Part shown: positions 36,535-45,436 of the stretch, in pieces
How positions within the stretch are numbered: position 1 is the stretch's first letter
Layout: every line of letters begins with the position of its first letter
Assembly: GCA_963676655.2 (NCBI GenBank)
Contig: CAXXKX010000005.1
Coordinates: 620,001-684,000 of the forward strand
Length of the DNA: 64,000 nt
Direction of reading: 5' to 3'
From: G963676655 sp963676655
GTDB taxonomy: Bacteria > Verrucomicrobiota > Lentisphaeria > Victivallales > Victivallaceae
Translations under genes and position numbers: made by a program
Notes under the pieces: model-generated
Databases searched by the model: none
What the model was told of the DNA's origin: nothing
Seen by the model: the letters and a program-made list of their open reading frames with translations, nothing else

Positions 36535-37459
36535 TCGACAACTTGAACATTTTGCCGGAATAGTCGAACCACCAGACCAATTGACTGAAATTTTTCAAAG
36601 CTTCTGGGAAACAAACCGTCAGCGGAGTTGGCGTTTTAATATGCTGGAAATGACGGACAGTTCAACTGAGTTAAGGCGTTTTGTTATCTGTAACGTGATG
36701 AAATATATCAATTTAAATCTTGGAATACTGCAAAAAGAACGTATGGGGAATAACAATTCGCTGCTTGTAATTATTCAGGCACACCCGGCAAATATCAAAC
36801 AACGTCGCAGAGCTGGTGTAATCCTCCATAGTCTGGTTAATTCAGGCTGTATTTCCACTTTGTTTCGTACTGAACCGTCTGGAGGGTACACCATCCGTTA
36901 TCTGAACTCTCATCGTACTTTACCTTTCCGGGCTGCCATGATGAAAATTGCGATGAGAAGCTTGACCTTCACTCCTGCGGAATACGCCTATATTATGACG
37001 GATGAAGATTTACATATCAATTTGTTTGATATCGGGAATGCTGATATTCGATGTGCCGGCACGCCACAGTCACATGAGTTGAATACTCATACAGAGTGGA
37101 TTGAAAGCATTGTTGAAGATATTACGGATAAATTAAAACGTGGCAGTGATCCCCATGCTGCCATTGCTTTGGCTCCGGACCTTTGCGCGAAAACCATTGA
37201 ACTGCTACAACAAAAGAATATTCCTTATATCCTGCTGAAAGCATATACCGATACAGCCAACGTACAAGATTATGACAGCAGCTATTTTGCCCATCGTGAA
37301 GAACATGGCGAAATAATTAATACCATAACCTGCAATGAATGGAATAACAGGCAATTAAGGTACCTTAGTTTTTTTAACGATTTGTCGTTGGACAAAGATG
37401 AAGACGCCCGTAATGAGACACTAGCCCGAACATTTTGGAGAAAGTATGATGAAGACTGA
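36527..37459 (+). CDS. Unknown protein, first of a paralogous pair (310 aa)
   Basis: AAGGAG precedes the ATG, which overlaps the end of the CHAT-NACHT gene. No known family is recognised. It shares an alignable core with the next gene: LLVIIQAHPANIKQRRRAG against LLVIIEDNVLNSDIRVNTG, and TFTPAEYAYIMTDEDLHINL against EVAPAEYACIVGERGADVEL. This core looks like an alpha/beta domain with PAEYAxI as the most conserved motif. The N-terminal ~60 residues are unique to this copy. Being in the CHAT-NACHT operon, it could be a sensor, substrate or inhibitor; nothing in the sequence decides this. Confidence 0.7.
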   Translation: MTDRQLEHFAGIVEPPDQLTEIFQSFWETNRQRSWRFNMLEMTDSSTELRRFVICNVMKYINLNLGILQKERMGNNNSLLVIIQAHPANIKQRRRAGVILHSLVNSGCISTLFRTEPSGGYTIRYLNSHRTLPFRAAMMKIAMRSLTFTPAEYAYIMTDEDLHINLFDIGNADIRCAGTPQSHELNTHTEWIESIVEDITDKLKRGSDPHAAIALAPDLCAKTIELLQQKNIPYILLKAYTDTANVQDYDSSYFAHREEHGEIINTITCNEWNNRQLRYLSFFNDLSLDKDEDARNETLARTFWRKYDED

Positions 37460-38249
37460 AAAATCACAGCCTATGCCGTCGGAAGAAGAAAACATTGCAC
37501 TGCTCAAGAAAATATTGCGTTGCATGCCTGCATGTAATGGCCGTATAAAAATGGAATATCTGCCCGTTGACGATCACCTTCTGGTGATCATTGAAGACAA
37601 TGTCCTTAATTCGGATATCAGGGTAAATACCGGGCGCTTTATTCATAAACTGATTGACAATAACTTTTTCAAGTTAATTACGGTACAGGGTGCTGCGGGG
37701 GTGGTGGATGTGGGATGGTTCCGGGCTTTCCCTGACGCGGAAATAAGAAAGGAAGTGGCCATGTATTTTATGAAAAAGTTAGAGGTGGCCCCGGCTGAAT
37801 ACGCATGTATTGTGGGAGAACGCGGCGCCGATGTTGAATTACTGGGACTTGAAGATAAAGATCTTTATCTTCGGGCTCATCAAGCACGGTCGCGCGGACC
37901 ATTCGGAAAAACCGACGATGGGGAATCCCTGCAGAAAATATTTCCGAAACGTAGCAGGATAACCGCAGAAAAAACCTTGGAGCTGTTTAATTCACGACAG
38001 GAAAAGTTGATTTTACAACTGATTGATCAGCCGACATCCTGGTATATTTATGATCTGTACCGGGAGCTGGAAGTCCCCTTTATTGCGATTGAAATGAACT
38101 CGCCTTCAAAAAGTTCAGACGATTACGAAAAATATATAAAATTAATGAACTTTACAAATGAGCCGGAGATCAACAAAAAAGAAATTGAGCAAATCAGCGC
38201 AATCAGTGATCTATTCGACAAAATGAAAAAATCAGATAAAAACAAATAG
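37446..38249 (+). CDS. Unknown protein, second of a paralogous pair (267 aa)
   Basis: The start overlaps the previous gene and has GGAGAAAG before it. It is a paralogue of the preceding protein (shared LLVII strand, RxIHKLIDNNFF-like helix, PAEYACI motif, and a final strand VPFIAIEMN matching IPYILLKAY). Its C-terminal half differs, with an acidic/Lys-rich tail (DLFDKMKKSDKNK). It is the last gene of the plus operon; its stop lies 15 nt from the stop of the convergent AAA+ gene, with no clear terminator between. Confidence 0.7.
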   Translation: MMKTEKSQPMPSEEENIALLKKILRCMPACNGRIKMEYLPVDDHLLVIIEDNVLNSDIRVNTGRFIHKLIDNNFFKLITVQGAAGVVDVGWFRAFPDAEIRKEVAMYFMKKLEVAPAEYACIVGERGADVELLGLEDKDLYLRAHQARSRGPFGKTDDGESLQKIFPKRSRITAEKTLELFNSRQEKLILQLIDQPTSWYIYDLYRELEVPFIAIEMNSPSKSSDDYEKYIKLMNFTNEPEINKKEIEQISAISDLFDKMKKSDKNK

Positions 38250-38264
38250 GATTAGCCCGGATGT

Positions 38265-40514
38265 TTATGCCGCTTCAATCACTGCTTCGATCATCAGTTT
38301 ATTTTCAGCCCAGCGAATGTGCAATCCCTGAAATTTCATCGTGCGCAGTTTATCAATAACTTCCGTAAAAGCTTGAGCTGCCAGTGCCCGGCCATGTTCA
38401 ATGATTACGCGTGCGCCTCCAGAGACAGTGTCGGCGCTTAACGTTTTATGAGCTTGCCTGGCGGTGTTCAGGTCCATACTGATATCAATTTGTTTGAACC
38501 CGCAGCGTTCAGCCGCACTTGCAACAGCCTTGCGCATGGCATTTTCAATAATTACGATTGATACATCGTCGTCAAGCGGATCAAATAAAATAGGAGTGCC
38601 GATGCGACTGATAAACGCAGACGAAAGCATTTGTTTCAACTGTTTTGTAACATCTCTTTCGAGTTGCGCCCTGGAAGTTTCCCGATTGTAACCGATTGAT
38701 TTGCGTACCGATTCGTCCTGTCCGCCAGGCAAATTAACGGTAAACGCAAAAATTAGATTTGCGCAGCTGAACATAGCTCCTTTGGCCGATTGGGCTTCCC
38801 CGGTGGAGAGCACCTGCAGAAATAAATCGCCAAGTACTGATCGTACCTGTTGTGGAGCATGATCCAAATCCGAGATTTCAACCACAGCTCCAGTGTGGCA
38901 TTTTGCGGCCTGCTCGAGTCTTCCGGCTTGATACGAGCCGACAATCCCCCGCCCCGAACCCAAAAGTTGTGCTGAGGCTGTATAGGAATCGGGCATTGAT
39001 GCCGCATCAATATTGATATGCGGTATTCCCAGGCGCCTGGACAGCATTATGGAACTTTCAGATTTACCAGTACCGGGGGTTCCCTGGGCGCAGTAGGCGA
39101 CAGGGAGGTGAATCGGCTTGGTAAGAACTTCCATGCACAAGCGGTCACACAGCTTTCTAAGAGCTAAATCTTGAGCGAATATTTCACTTCTGAAATAATT
39201 AAAAAGACCAGGATTGGCGAGCTCCTCAACCCAATTCGTTTGCACCTCATTGGTTCGTCCAATACGGCCGTGGCCATTTAAACCGGCAAGTGTTTCACGG
39301 CAATTGAGTAAAGTCTTTGCATAATTCATGACAAATTCACTATCTATGTCCCGGTTTTGGTCATACGCACGAGTGCAATGGTTTGTGACCTGTAAAAGTA
39401 CTTTGTCTTGTGCCTCCTTTGAAAACGGTGCCAGGCCTTGCAATATTGCACCAGTTAACATGCGATGGTCATTCTTGGATATTCCGCCAATCTTTTTAGA
39501 GATTGCGGCGACGGAAAAATGGGCCAACTTATCTAATGAAACTTTCGGTGCATGCACGACAACAGGGCTAAGCGGATTGTTCTCTCCGCCTTGTCCTCCC
39601 GCAAAAACACCTTGCAATTGTGACTGTGTCCCGTAAAACAACATTGCTTTGCCGCTGGAGGCCAGGATATTCATTAATCCTGACATTTCGTTTCCGACTT
39701 CATAACTGTTGGATGCCAAATTTACAATTCCGGCCGGAACACTTACGATGCCGGGAGCTTGCACTGCAACTTCTGCAAGCATTCTGGCATTCGCCATCGG
39801 AACGTTTAATTTTCCAAGATTCATATTGTTGTTGACCGCGCAGCTTGCTATGGCCGACAATATATACATATCCATAATGATATATCCGGTTTCAATCGCT
39901 ACCGAGTTTCCTCCATGAATATAAGCTAGTGTTTTAACCGCGAAATCTTTGACTTCCGGAGGCAAATATTCTGTCCCGCCGGCAATTAGTTCCACCGCAT
40001 CCAGTCCTTCAATTTTTTTGTATAATGCTTGCAGTTGTTCATTGTCCGGTAAGTTTTCCGGCATGACTTCGCCGAGTTCTTCCGCCAGTTGGTTCAAGGC
40101 GCTTAATTCACTTTTGAACACCTGCTGACGTGCATACCCCATAGGAGCTTTTGCAGAAATGTTTGCCTGGACCCAAATCCCTTCTGCCTTTCCTTCCGGT
40201 GCTTTGACAGTACGAAATTTATCACCCAATTCGGCCATTTTATTAAGTAATGCCGCCGCATCAACGCGACCGCCTTGGATTTTTGGCGTCAGCATAAAAT
40301 TGACTGTTAAAATAGAACCGTCATCATTTATCGCACCGTGTACTTCTTTTATGCCTTTTGGGGAGTTTTTCATCTCAACATTAAAAAAACTTTTTGACTG
40401 GTAATCAAGCTTTAAATTGCAAGTTTTTTCAATGAGCGTGCCAACCTGGATTAAACACCTGTCATCCAAAGTTCCCGACAACGCGTACGTTCCTGATTCT
40501 TTAGATAAATTCAT
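38265..40514 (-). CDS. Clp-like AAA+ ATPase, 749 aa
   Basis: The C-terminal ~290 residues form a AAA+ module: Walker A AQGTPGTGKSES (Lys484), Walker B AVVEISDLDHAP, sensor region LIFAFTVNLPGG, and an arginine-finger-type segment AFISRIGTPILFDPL like the ClpA/ClpB second domain. A C-domain follows (SGGARVIIEHGRALAAQAF) similar to the ClpB small domain. The N-terminal ~450 residues are unrecognised and mostly helical. The AGGAGAATATGAAAG context supports the ATG at 40514. Last gene of the minus operon after the MoxR, vWA and unknown genes. A role as a remodelling motor of the complex is plausible but inferred. Confidence 0.8.
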   Translation of the reverse strand: MNLSKESGTYALSGTLDDRCLIQVGTLIEKTCNLKLDYQSKSFFNVEMKNSPKGIKEVHGAINDDGSILTVNFMLTPKIQGGRVDAAALLNKMAELGDKFRTVKAPEGKAEGIWVQANISAKAPMGYARQQVFKSELSALNQLAEELGEVMPENLPDNEQLQALYKKIEGLDAVELIAGGTEYLPPEVKDFAVKTLAYIHGGNSVAIETGYIIMDMYILSAIASCAVNNNMNLGKLNVPMANARMLAEVAVQAPGIVSVPAGIVNLASNSYEVGNEMSGLMNILASSGKAMLFYGTQSQLQGVFAGGQGGENNPLSPVVVHAPKVSLDKLAHFSVAAISKKIGGISKNDHRMLTGAILQGLAPFSKEAQDKVLLQVTNHCTRAYDQNRDIDSEFVMNYAKTLLNCRETLAGLNGHGRIGRTNEVQTNWVEELANPGLFNYFRSEIFAQDLALRKLCDRLCMEVLTKPIHLPVAYCAQGTPGTGKSESSIMLSRRLGIPHINIDAASMPDSYTASAQLLGSGRGIVGSYQAGRLEQAAKCHTGAVVEISDLDHAPQQVRSVLGDLFLQVLSTGEAQSAKGAMFSCANLIFAFTVNLPGGQDESVRKSIGYNRETSRAQLERDVTKQLKQMLSSAFISRIGTPILFDPLDDDVSIVIIENAMRKAVASAAERCGFKQIDISMDLNTARQAHKTLSADTVSGGARVIIEHGRALAAQAFTEVIDKLRTMKFQGLHIRWAENKLMIEAVIEAA

Positions 40515-40541
40515 CTTTCATATTCTCCTGATTGATGTTTT

Positions 40542-41657
40542 TCAAGAAGCCGCCTGCAACGCAGTCAAAATAGTATTTATGGTCCCGGCTGATTGCTCTT
40601 CAAGCTGCTCTGATGCTGCCTGCATTTCTTCCGAAAGGTTCATTTGGGCAGAGACCATGCTCAAACGGTAAAAATTACCCATAACAATCTTATATAAAGG
40701 GAAATTTACTTTGGAATTCCCCCATGGGACCTCAGTTGTTAAAAAGGTTCTGAAGGCTTTTGAAAGATCAATATAAGCAGTCAATGCGCAATCCGGTAAA
40801 TCATCAAGCACTTTCCCGCTGATGTTCGGCAATGAGCAAAGCAGTTGGTAAATTGAGTTTTGAGGATATATGGTTGAAAAAAAGTTAACTAAATCCGGGG
40901 ATATCGCGTTTCTTAGAGCGGAAAGTTCCCTGCTCAAGCACAAATAGAGCAATTCAATCGCGTCTCTGAAATATACAAGATTGAACTCTTCCGATACCCG
41001 CAATCCTAATTTCTGGTCATCGTGCCAGGCTCCTTGCAGAACATTAAGTCCCACACTATATAAAACCTGATCTGTTTCATTGTCTTTAAGACACTTGTTC
41101 TTTGCTTGCAATGGCTTCCTGAATTGGGAAAGCCGTAGGAATGTTGTTTCACTCCCCAGGTGCATTAAAGAAACAAAACGGCTGTCCTCAATCGGATAGC
41201 TTTCGCTGATATAGTAATCTTCAACAACCAGGCTGTAGGTGTCAAAATAGTCTATCATTGTTCTGCATATATAATAAAGCGGCATGCCGTTTTCCGCTTT
41301 TTTTCTTACTTGAAAATAAATATTTGAATTACAGAAATTGCGAATGGTTACCGCTGCGGAATCAGGCTCAGTTAGTTTTATTGCCGTATTTTTATCCAAT
41401 ATGATATTTCTATTCAACAGATTATTGATGCGTTGAATATCTGACAATGAGCCACCGTTTCTTTCCAGTTTCAAGCGTAGATAATCATATGCTTTAAGTA
41501 CCTTTAACAATGGCTTTAGTTGTTTATAAACATGGAACGATGTGATATTGTTATTACGTGCAGTATTTCCGGCGAATATTCCGGAATAATTAATCCCCGG
41601 TTCCCGAGCTTGGCGTTCATAGTCTGTGGCTATGGTTATGTTACGTTGTTTTGACAT
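40542..41657 (-). CDS. Unknown helical protein in the vWA-MoxR operon (371 aa)
   Basis: No family is recognised. It begins MSKQRNITIATDYERQ and is mainly helical, with several Tyr-rich segments (AIELLYLCLSRELSALRNAI). CAGGTAG before the ATG lies across the stop of the vWA gene, so the two are likely coupled. In vWA-MoxR ternary systems a third variable partner (VMAP-like) is encoded beside the pair; this protein and the Clp-like ATPase are the candidates here. That assignment rests on position only. Confidence 0.65.
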   Translation of the reverse strand: MSKQRNITIATDYERQAREPGINYSGIFAGNTARNNNITSFHVYKQLKPLLKVLKAYDYLRLKLERNGGSLSDIQRINNLLNRNIILDKNTAIKLTEPDSAAVTIRNFCNSNIYFQVRKKAENGMPLYYICRTMIDYFDTYSLVVEDYYISESYPIEDSRFVSLMHLGSETTFLRLSQFRKPLQAKNKCLKDNETDQVLYSVGLNVLQGAWHDDQKLGLRVSEEFNLVYFRDAIELLYLCLSRELSALRNAISPDLVNFFSTIYPQNSIYQLLCSLPNISGKVLDDLPDCALTAYIDLSKAFRTFLTTEVPWGNSKVNFPLYKIVMGNFYRLSMVSAQMNLSEEMQAASEQLEEQSAGTINTILTALQAAS

Positions 41658-41659
41658 TA

Positions 41660-43801
41660 TTATCTACCTGTTTTGTTACATTTTTGATGATCTCTGATAC
41701 ACGAGCTGACATAAGATCCAATTTGACTGGCAACACAAGCAACATCACCAAGATCGTCTTCAGAAACATGTACTATCTTGTCGATAATTCCATTAAATGG
41801 AGTGACTTTAGAATCATCTGCGCCCAAGGCTACCAGGGTTGTGTGTAAATTCCCTTTTGTCGCTTGATTAGCATGGTGTAGAAATGAGAGTATTTCTTCT
41901 TCTCCGTTTTTAAAAATACCAGGGAAGCAACTATTCCAACAGACGTCGCTGATAATTATCATATATATTCTCCGCCCCTGGACCACAGGAAGTGTTTCGT
42001 TGAAAATATGTTGCAGTGACAAGTAATCTCTTTGCGCCCCCCTGCCTGAGTTTGGGAGTGAGGTGATGGCTCTTATAGCATCAATATTACTGCTCGCCGG
42101 TGTTTTGTGCGGATGAAATACCCACTCAACCAATGCGTTGCGGTTTTCATTATGGAGCGTTCCACTACGGTAAATTGCCGCCGCGACCTGAACCTGACTC
42201 TTTACTGTCGCATCCAGCCAGCCGGTTAATAACAATTTAAGCATTTTCATCTGCTTGTAATTCATTGAAGCTGAAGAGTCACACGCAATCAATACCAGCG
42301 GTTTACCGTTCTGACTTTCCATCAGGGAGGTAGTGTACTGCTTGAAAATAGCTTCTGAACAGGGGGAGAGAGCTAAACGCCGAGGATCAAGTGTACCCTT
42401 TGTTCTAGCTATTGCGACTTCAACTTTATCCTGAACATTTGGATAAAGGTTGCCGCGTAACTTTTCAGTTATCGGGGCGGCTTCTTTCCTGAGTTTTTGA
42501 CATTCGGGAATATCTTCGGACAGCTTGACAAAACAATCGAATACTTCTCCTTGTAGTTTCTCGTTGTTAACCGGGCTTGTCATCGTAAGTCTGTGTCCCC
42601 GCAAGGGAACACCTTCAATCGGATTTCTGGTAAAACTGTTGTTCCGTAAAGTTTCGGATAACAAATCCGAGCGGGAGCTTTCAAGCGAATCGTCTTGTTT
42701 CACCGCATTTTCAATGCTGGCAGTAAAGGTATCCAGTGTTTTCGCAATATCGCTATCATCAGAAATGGGACTGTTTCCCGGAAAATCCATTTGCATTTCG
42801 TAATCTTTGTCAAAAGGTTCCAGGGAAATATTAATTGAGGATGGTTCGGGGTGGCTGCGGTCAAGATCAAGCCGGGGGGCTTGCATTTTGTCCAGTGGAG
42901 CGACTTTCACATTGTTTGACGGTACGTTTTTAAGTTCAGCCGTTCTACCTGAAGAATTCGCTCTGGAAGAAACGGATTCATGTTCAGGATTATTTTCAAT
43001 TTTTGCATGACGCTTTTGAGGAGTGGTTGATAAATACGGGGAAAGGCAAACATTTAGCTCTACCAACCATTTTTGCAGCAGTGAATCAAAGCGCTCCGAC
43101 GCGGTGTTTTTCAGTTCCTCATGAAATGGTCTGGAGGTAGATTGAACATCTTTAATTATACGCAAGGTGAGAGGATGCAGGTCAAGCAGTTGCCAGTCCG
43201 GAAGAATATCGCCATAGACTATTACTGCATCCAGTATATCAAAGAATGACTTGAACTGTAACTTGTTTTCTGACGCGATAAATAAACGATACCACTCGAC
43301 ATATTGCAATCCCGGATGACGTGAAAGGTCTTCTAGAATAAGACGGTTTCTTATGTAATACACAATCTTGTCTTGAAAAGACTTATTGTATATTATTGGA
43401 GGAACTTCTTTATCTTTCAAACATAAATTTATCAGGAATGGGGTGAGTATCGAGAGTTCATCCGAATAGTTCTCATCAACCATATTTTTAAACTCGAGAT
43501 AAGCGGTGAGTCCTATAGCCGCATACGACGCCATTTTTTTAGGATATGATGTAATACCACATGGCGCCAATTGAGGTTTTATTTTAAAAATATTGTCATT
43601 CATCTCACCTCCGGCCGCAAGAATTGCGGCACGCTGCGACAGTTCACAAACTGTGTAGAATAGTTTCTGGGCCGCCAATTTTTCATGCCAGGTGACTGTG
43701 GCGTTAAACGCATCCCCCAGGCTGACTCCGGCCCAATCCGTTTTGCGTTTTATTTGGCTCTTCCTGTGTGTATAATTATTATTGTTCCAGGCATGCTGCA
43801 T
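41660..43801 (-). CDS. vWA-domain protein, 713 aa
   Basis: The C-terminal ~215 residues are a von Willebrand A domain with a MIDAS motif DSSASM at 508-513. The other conserved parts are also visible (LPNSGRGAQRDYLSL for the MIDAS Thr/Ser loop region, and MIIISDVCWN for the Asp strand). The N-terminal ~480 residues are helical, with a disordered acidic middle part around 280-400. It pairs with the MoxR-like ATPase encoded 35 nt upstream, the standard MoxR-vWA partnership in which the ATPase acts on a vWA-bound target. A TGGAGTG site precedes the ATG at 43801. Confidence 0.85.
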   Translation of the reverse strand: MQHAWNNNNYTHRKSQIKRKTDWAGVSLGDAFNATVTWHEKLAAQKLFYTVCELSQRAAILAAGGEMNDNIFKIKPQLAPCGITSYPKKMASYAAIGLTAYLEFKNMVDENYSDELSILTPFLINLCLKDKEVPPIIYNKSFQDKIVYYIRNRLILEDLSRHPGLQYVEWYRLFIASENKLQFKSFFDILDAVIVYGDILPDWQLLDLHPLTLRIIKDVQSTSRPFHEELKNTASERFDSLLQKWLVELNVCLSPYLSTTPQKRHAKIENNPEHESVSSRANSSGRTAELKNVPSNNVKVAPLDKMQAPRLDLDRSHPEPSSINISLEPFDKDYEMQMDFPGNSPISDDSDIAKTLDTFTASIENAVKQDDSLESSRSDLLSETLRNNSFTRNPIEGVPLRGHRLTMTSPVNNEKLQGEVFDCFVKLSEDIPECQKLRKEAAPITEKLRGNLYPNVQDKVEVAIARTKGTLDPRRLALSPCSEAIFKQYTTSLMESQNGKPLVLIACDSSASMNYKQMKMLKLLLTGWLDATVKSQVQVAAAIYRSGTLHNENRNALVEWVFHPHKTPASSNIDAIRAITSLPNSGRGAQRDYLSLQHIFNETLPVVQGRRIYMIIISDVCWNSCFPGIFKNGEEEILSFLHHANQATKGNLHTTLVALGADDSKVTPFNGIIDKIVHVSEDDLGDVACVASQIGSYVSSCIRDHQKCNKTGR

Positions 43802-43836
43802 AGATTTATCACTCCAAATATAAATTGATTTTCAGG

Positions 43837-44859
43837 TTAGAATAAACTGCCTTGAAGTTCATCTTTGGTTTCTTCACTTTCGTTTTGTAAGCCGAAAACA
43901 GTGTTTAGCAGCGAAACAATCTGGTTTCTTTCATCCGTAGAACCATTGCCCAGCATTGTATCCATCGCTACTTGCTGATGCGAATGATGACTCAATTGCA
44001 ATGCCATTTTGTAATATGCAAGGTATCCACTGATCGTCGGAGGAACAATAGATTGAAAATTGCCTTCTTCTTTCCCATGCCTGATTAATTTTCCCAGCTG
44101 AATGGTTTTTTTCATCAGGTCGGCATCCTGAGCGATGTTTTCATCCGCCAGCAGCGCGGACAGAATATCCACTTCCTGGTCAGGAGACAGATATTCCAAT
44201 GTCAAATTCACCGTAAAACGCCTTTTCAGCGCGTCATCAAAGGTGGTAAGCGTATGATTAGCCATATCGGTTGCTGCATAGTTGCTGTCCGCAATCCATG
44301 CAAGGGAAGTCCCTCCAGTTGAAATGTGTTGCTTGCCCCCCGGTAAAGTTACGTCACCAGGAGTCATCAGGTCCAGCAATCCGCCTTGAACGGAAGAGCT
44401 GTGCGTCCTGCCAATCTCCCGGAGCCAGATGCAGTGATAACAATCTTCTTCATTCGCCGCCGCCGATTTTAAAGCTTGTACGATTTCAGACTCTTCGTCA
44501 TAGGTACAGCCGTCGCGTAGGCTTCGACGTGAATACAATTCTCCCGGTGTTTCATATGTAGCCATTTCAACAGGACAAATCTTTAAAGGTTTCACGGGAT
44601 ATCCCAGCGCCATGCATACGGAGTTGAAATTTTCCGGAACATGCCACATTGCTTTTATCAGATTGGTCTTGCCTGAACCAGTCGGCCCGCTTAAATGTAT
44701 CGCCTCGCTATGAACGATCGCGTAGACCAAAGTTTCTAACTGATATTTCGGCAAATAAAGAGCGTTTTCTCCAGTTTCCGCTATCAGTTTGATTAAATCA
44801 TAAGCGCCAGCCTTGGCATATTCGGACGGGTTATTAATGCTGTAAAATCGCTGATTCAT
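43837..44859 (-). CDS. MoxR-like AAA+ ATPase (degenerate Walker B)
   Basis: The ATG at 44859 is chosen because AAGGAAAGGA lies just upstream; an earlier ATG at 44907 would add 16 residues without a site. The protein has about 340 residues. Walker A is SGPTGSGKTN (Lys64). The Walker B strand reads CIWLREIGRT, where Arg147 replaces the usual Mg-binding Asp but the following Glu148 is kept. Sensor 1 is near AWIADSNYA, and the arginine-rich end DALKRRFTVNL followed by LSPDQEV is typical of the MoxR family. First gene of the minus operon ahead of the vWA protein. The lost Asp could lower ATP turnover, leaving a binding-regulated or heteromeric ATPase; this is inference. Confidence 0.85.
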   Translation of the reverse strand: MNQRFYSINNPSEYAKAGAYDLIKLIAETGENALYLPKYQLETLVYAIVHSEAIHLSGPTGSGKTNLIKAMWHVPENFNSVCMALGYPVKPLKICPVEMATYETPGELYSRRSLRDGCTYDEESEIVQALKSAAANEEDCYHCIWLREIGRTHSSSVQGGLLDLMTPGDVTLPGGKQHISTGGTSLAWIADSNYAATDMANHTLTTFDDALKRRFTVNLTLEYLSPDQEVDILSALLADENIAQDADLMKKTIQLGKLIRHGKEEGNFQSIVPPTISGYLAYYKMALQLSHHSHQQVAMDTMLGNGSTDERNQIVSLLNTVFGLQNESEETKDELQGSLF

Positions 44860-44932
44860 AAATCCTTTCCTTTCATTGATTTGACCCCTTGCAAAAAAAT
44901 CTTGCATATTTCATGACTCGCTATTTCTATAG

Positions 44933-44958
44933 ATGGGGATTCAATTGGTGTTCTTTCA
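44933..44958 (-). promoter_or_regulatory. Possible weak copy of the island promoter block
   Basis: On the minus strand AATCTGAAAGA (TGAAAG at 44953-44958) is followed after 16 nt by CCAT (44933-44936) within AATCCCCATC. This is similar to AATCTGAAAGA...TCTCCCGTC at 27066 and 29235. The -35-like box is identical to the 27070 copy but the -10-like box differs, so the match is only suggestive. It lies 74 nt upstream of the MoxR start. Confidence 0.3.
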
Positions 44959-45125
44959 GATTTTTTTAAAAAATTGATTTTTAATTATCTTGCATTTTGC
45001 ATGGCTCTTTTTATACAGACAGGAAGCTGTTTACTGTTCTTTCTGATAATAAATTCACAACCTTAGCATACGGAATAACTTAAGTTCTATACTCAAAGCC
45101 AATATAAAATGCCGATACCAGGTCC

Positions 45126-45404
45126 ATGGGGGAATGTCGCACAAGAAGGGCTTTTGCACGTTGGTGCAAGGCCGATAATAAAAAAGACATTCCGGAATTA
45201 AAGACCATGGCAAAGACAATCAGAGGTAAAATAGACGGAATTGTTACTTACTGGACATTTCGAGGAATATCAAACGCCTCAATGGAAGGCTTTAACAACA
45301 AGGTCAGATGGCTGGTCAAACAGGCATACGGGTTCCGGGATCGCGAATACTTCAAATTGAAAATATTTCAATTATCGGAGATTTCGAGCGTGAGGGAATT
45401 ATAA
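45126..45404 (+). pseudogene. ISL3-family transposase remnant (C-terminal fragment, right copy)
   Basis: 92 codons covering the last part of an ISL3 transposase: AFARWCKADNKKDIPELKTM, then IDGIVTYWTFRGISNASMEG and the QAYGFRD end. It is longer than the left copy by about 30 codons. The overlapping ~180 nt is about 90% identical to 23228-23407 by eye, in the same orientation, with the match continuing past the stop (CGGCATAAACCGTCG). The N-terminal two thirds of a normal transposase is missing, so it should be inactive. Confidence 0.8.
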
Positions 45405-45436
45405 TTCACGGCATAAACCGTCGCTGAGGCTTAAAA

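Noticed and set aside
44271..44561. Plus-strand ORF opposite the MoxR-like gene
   Set aside because: Antisense shadow; the minus strand has intact AAA+ motifs.
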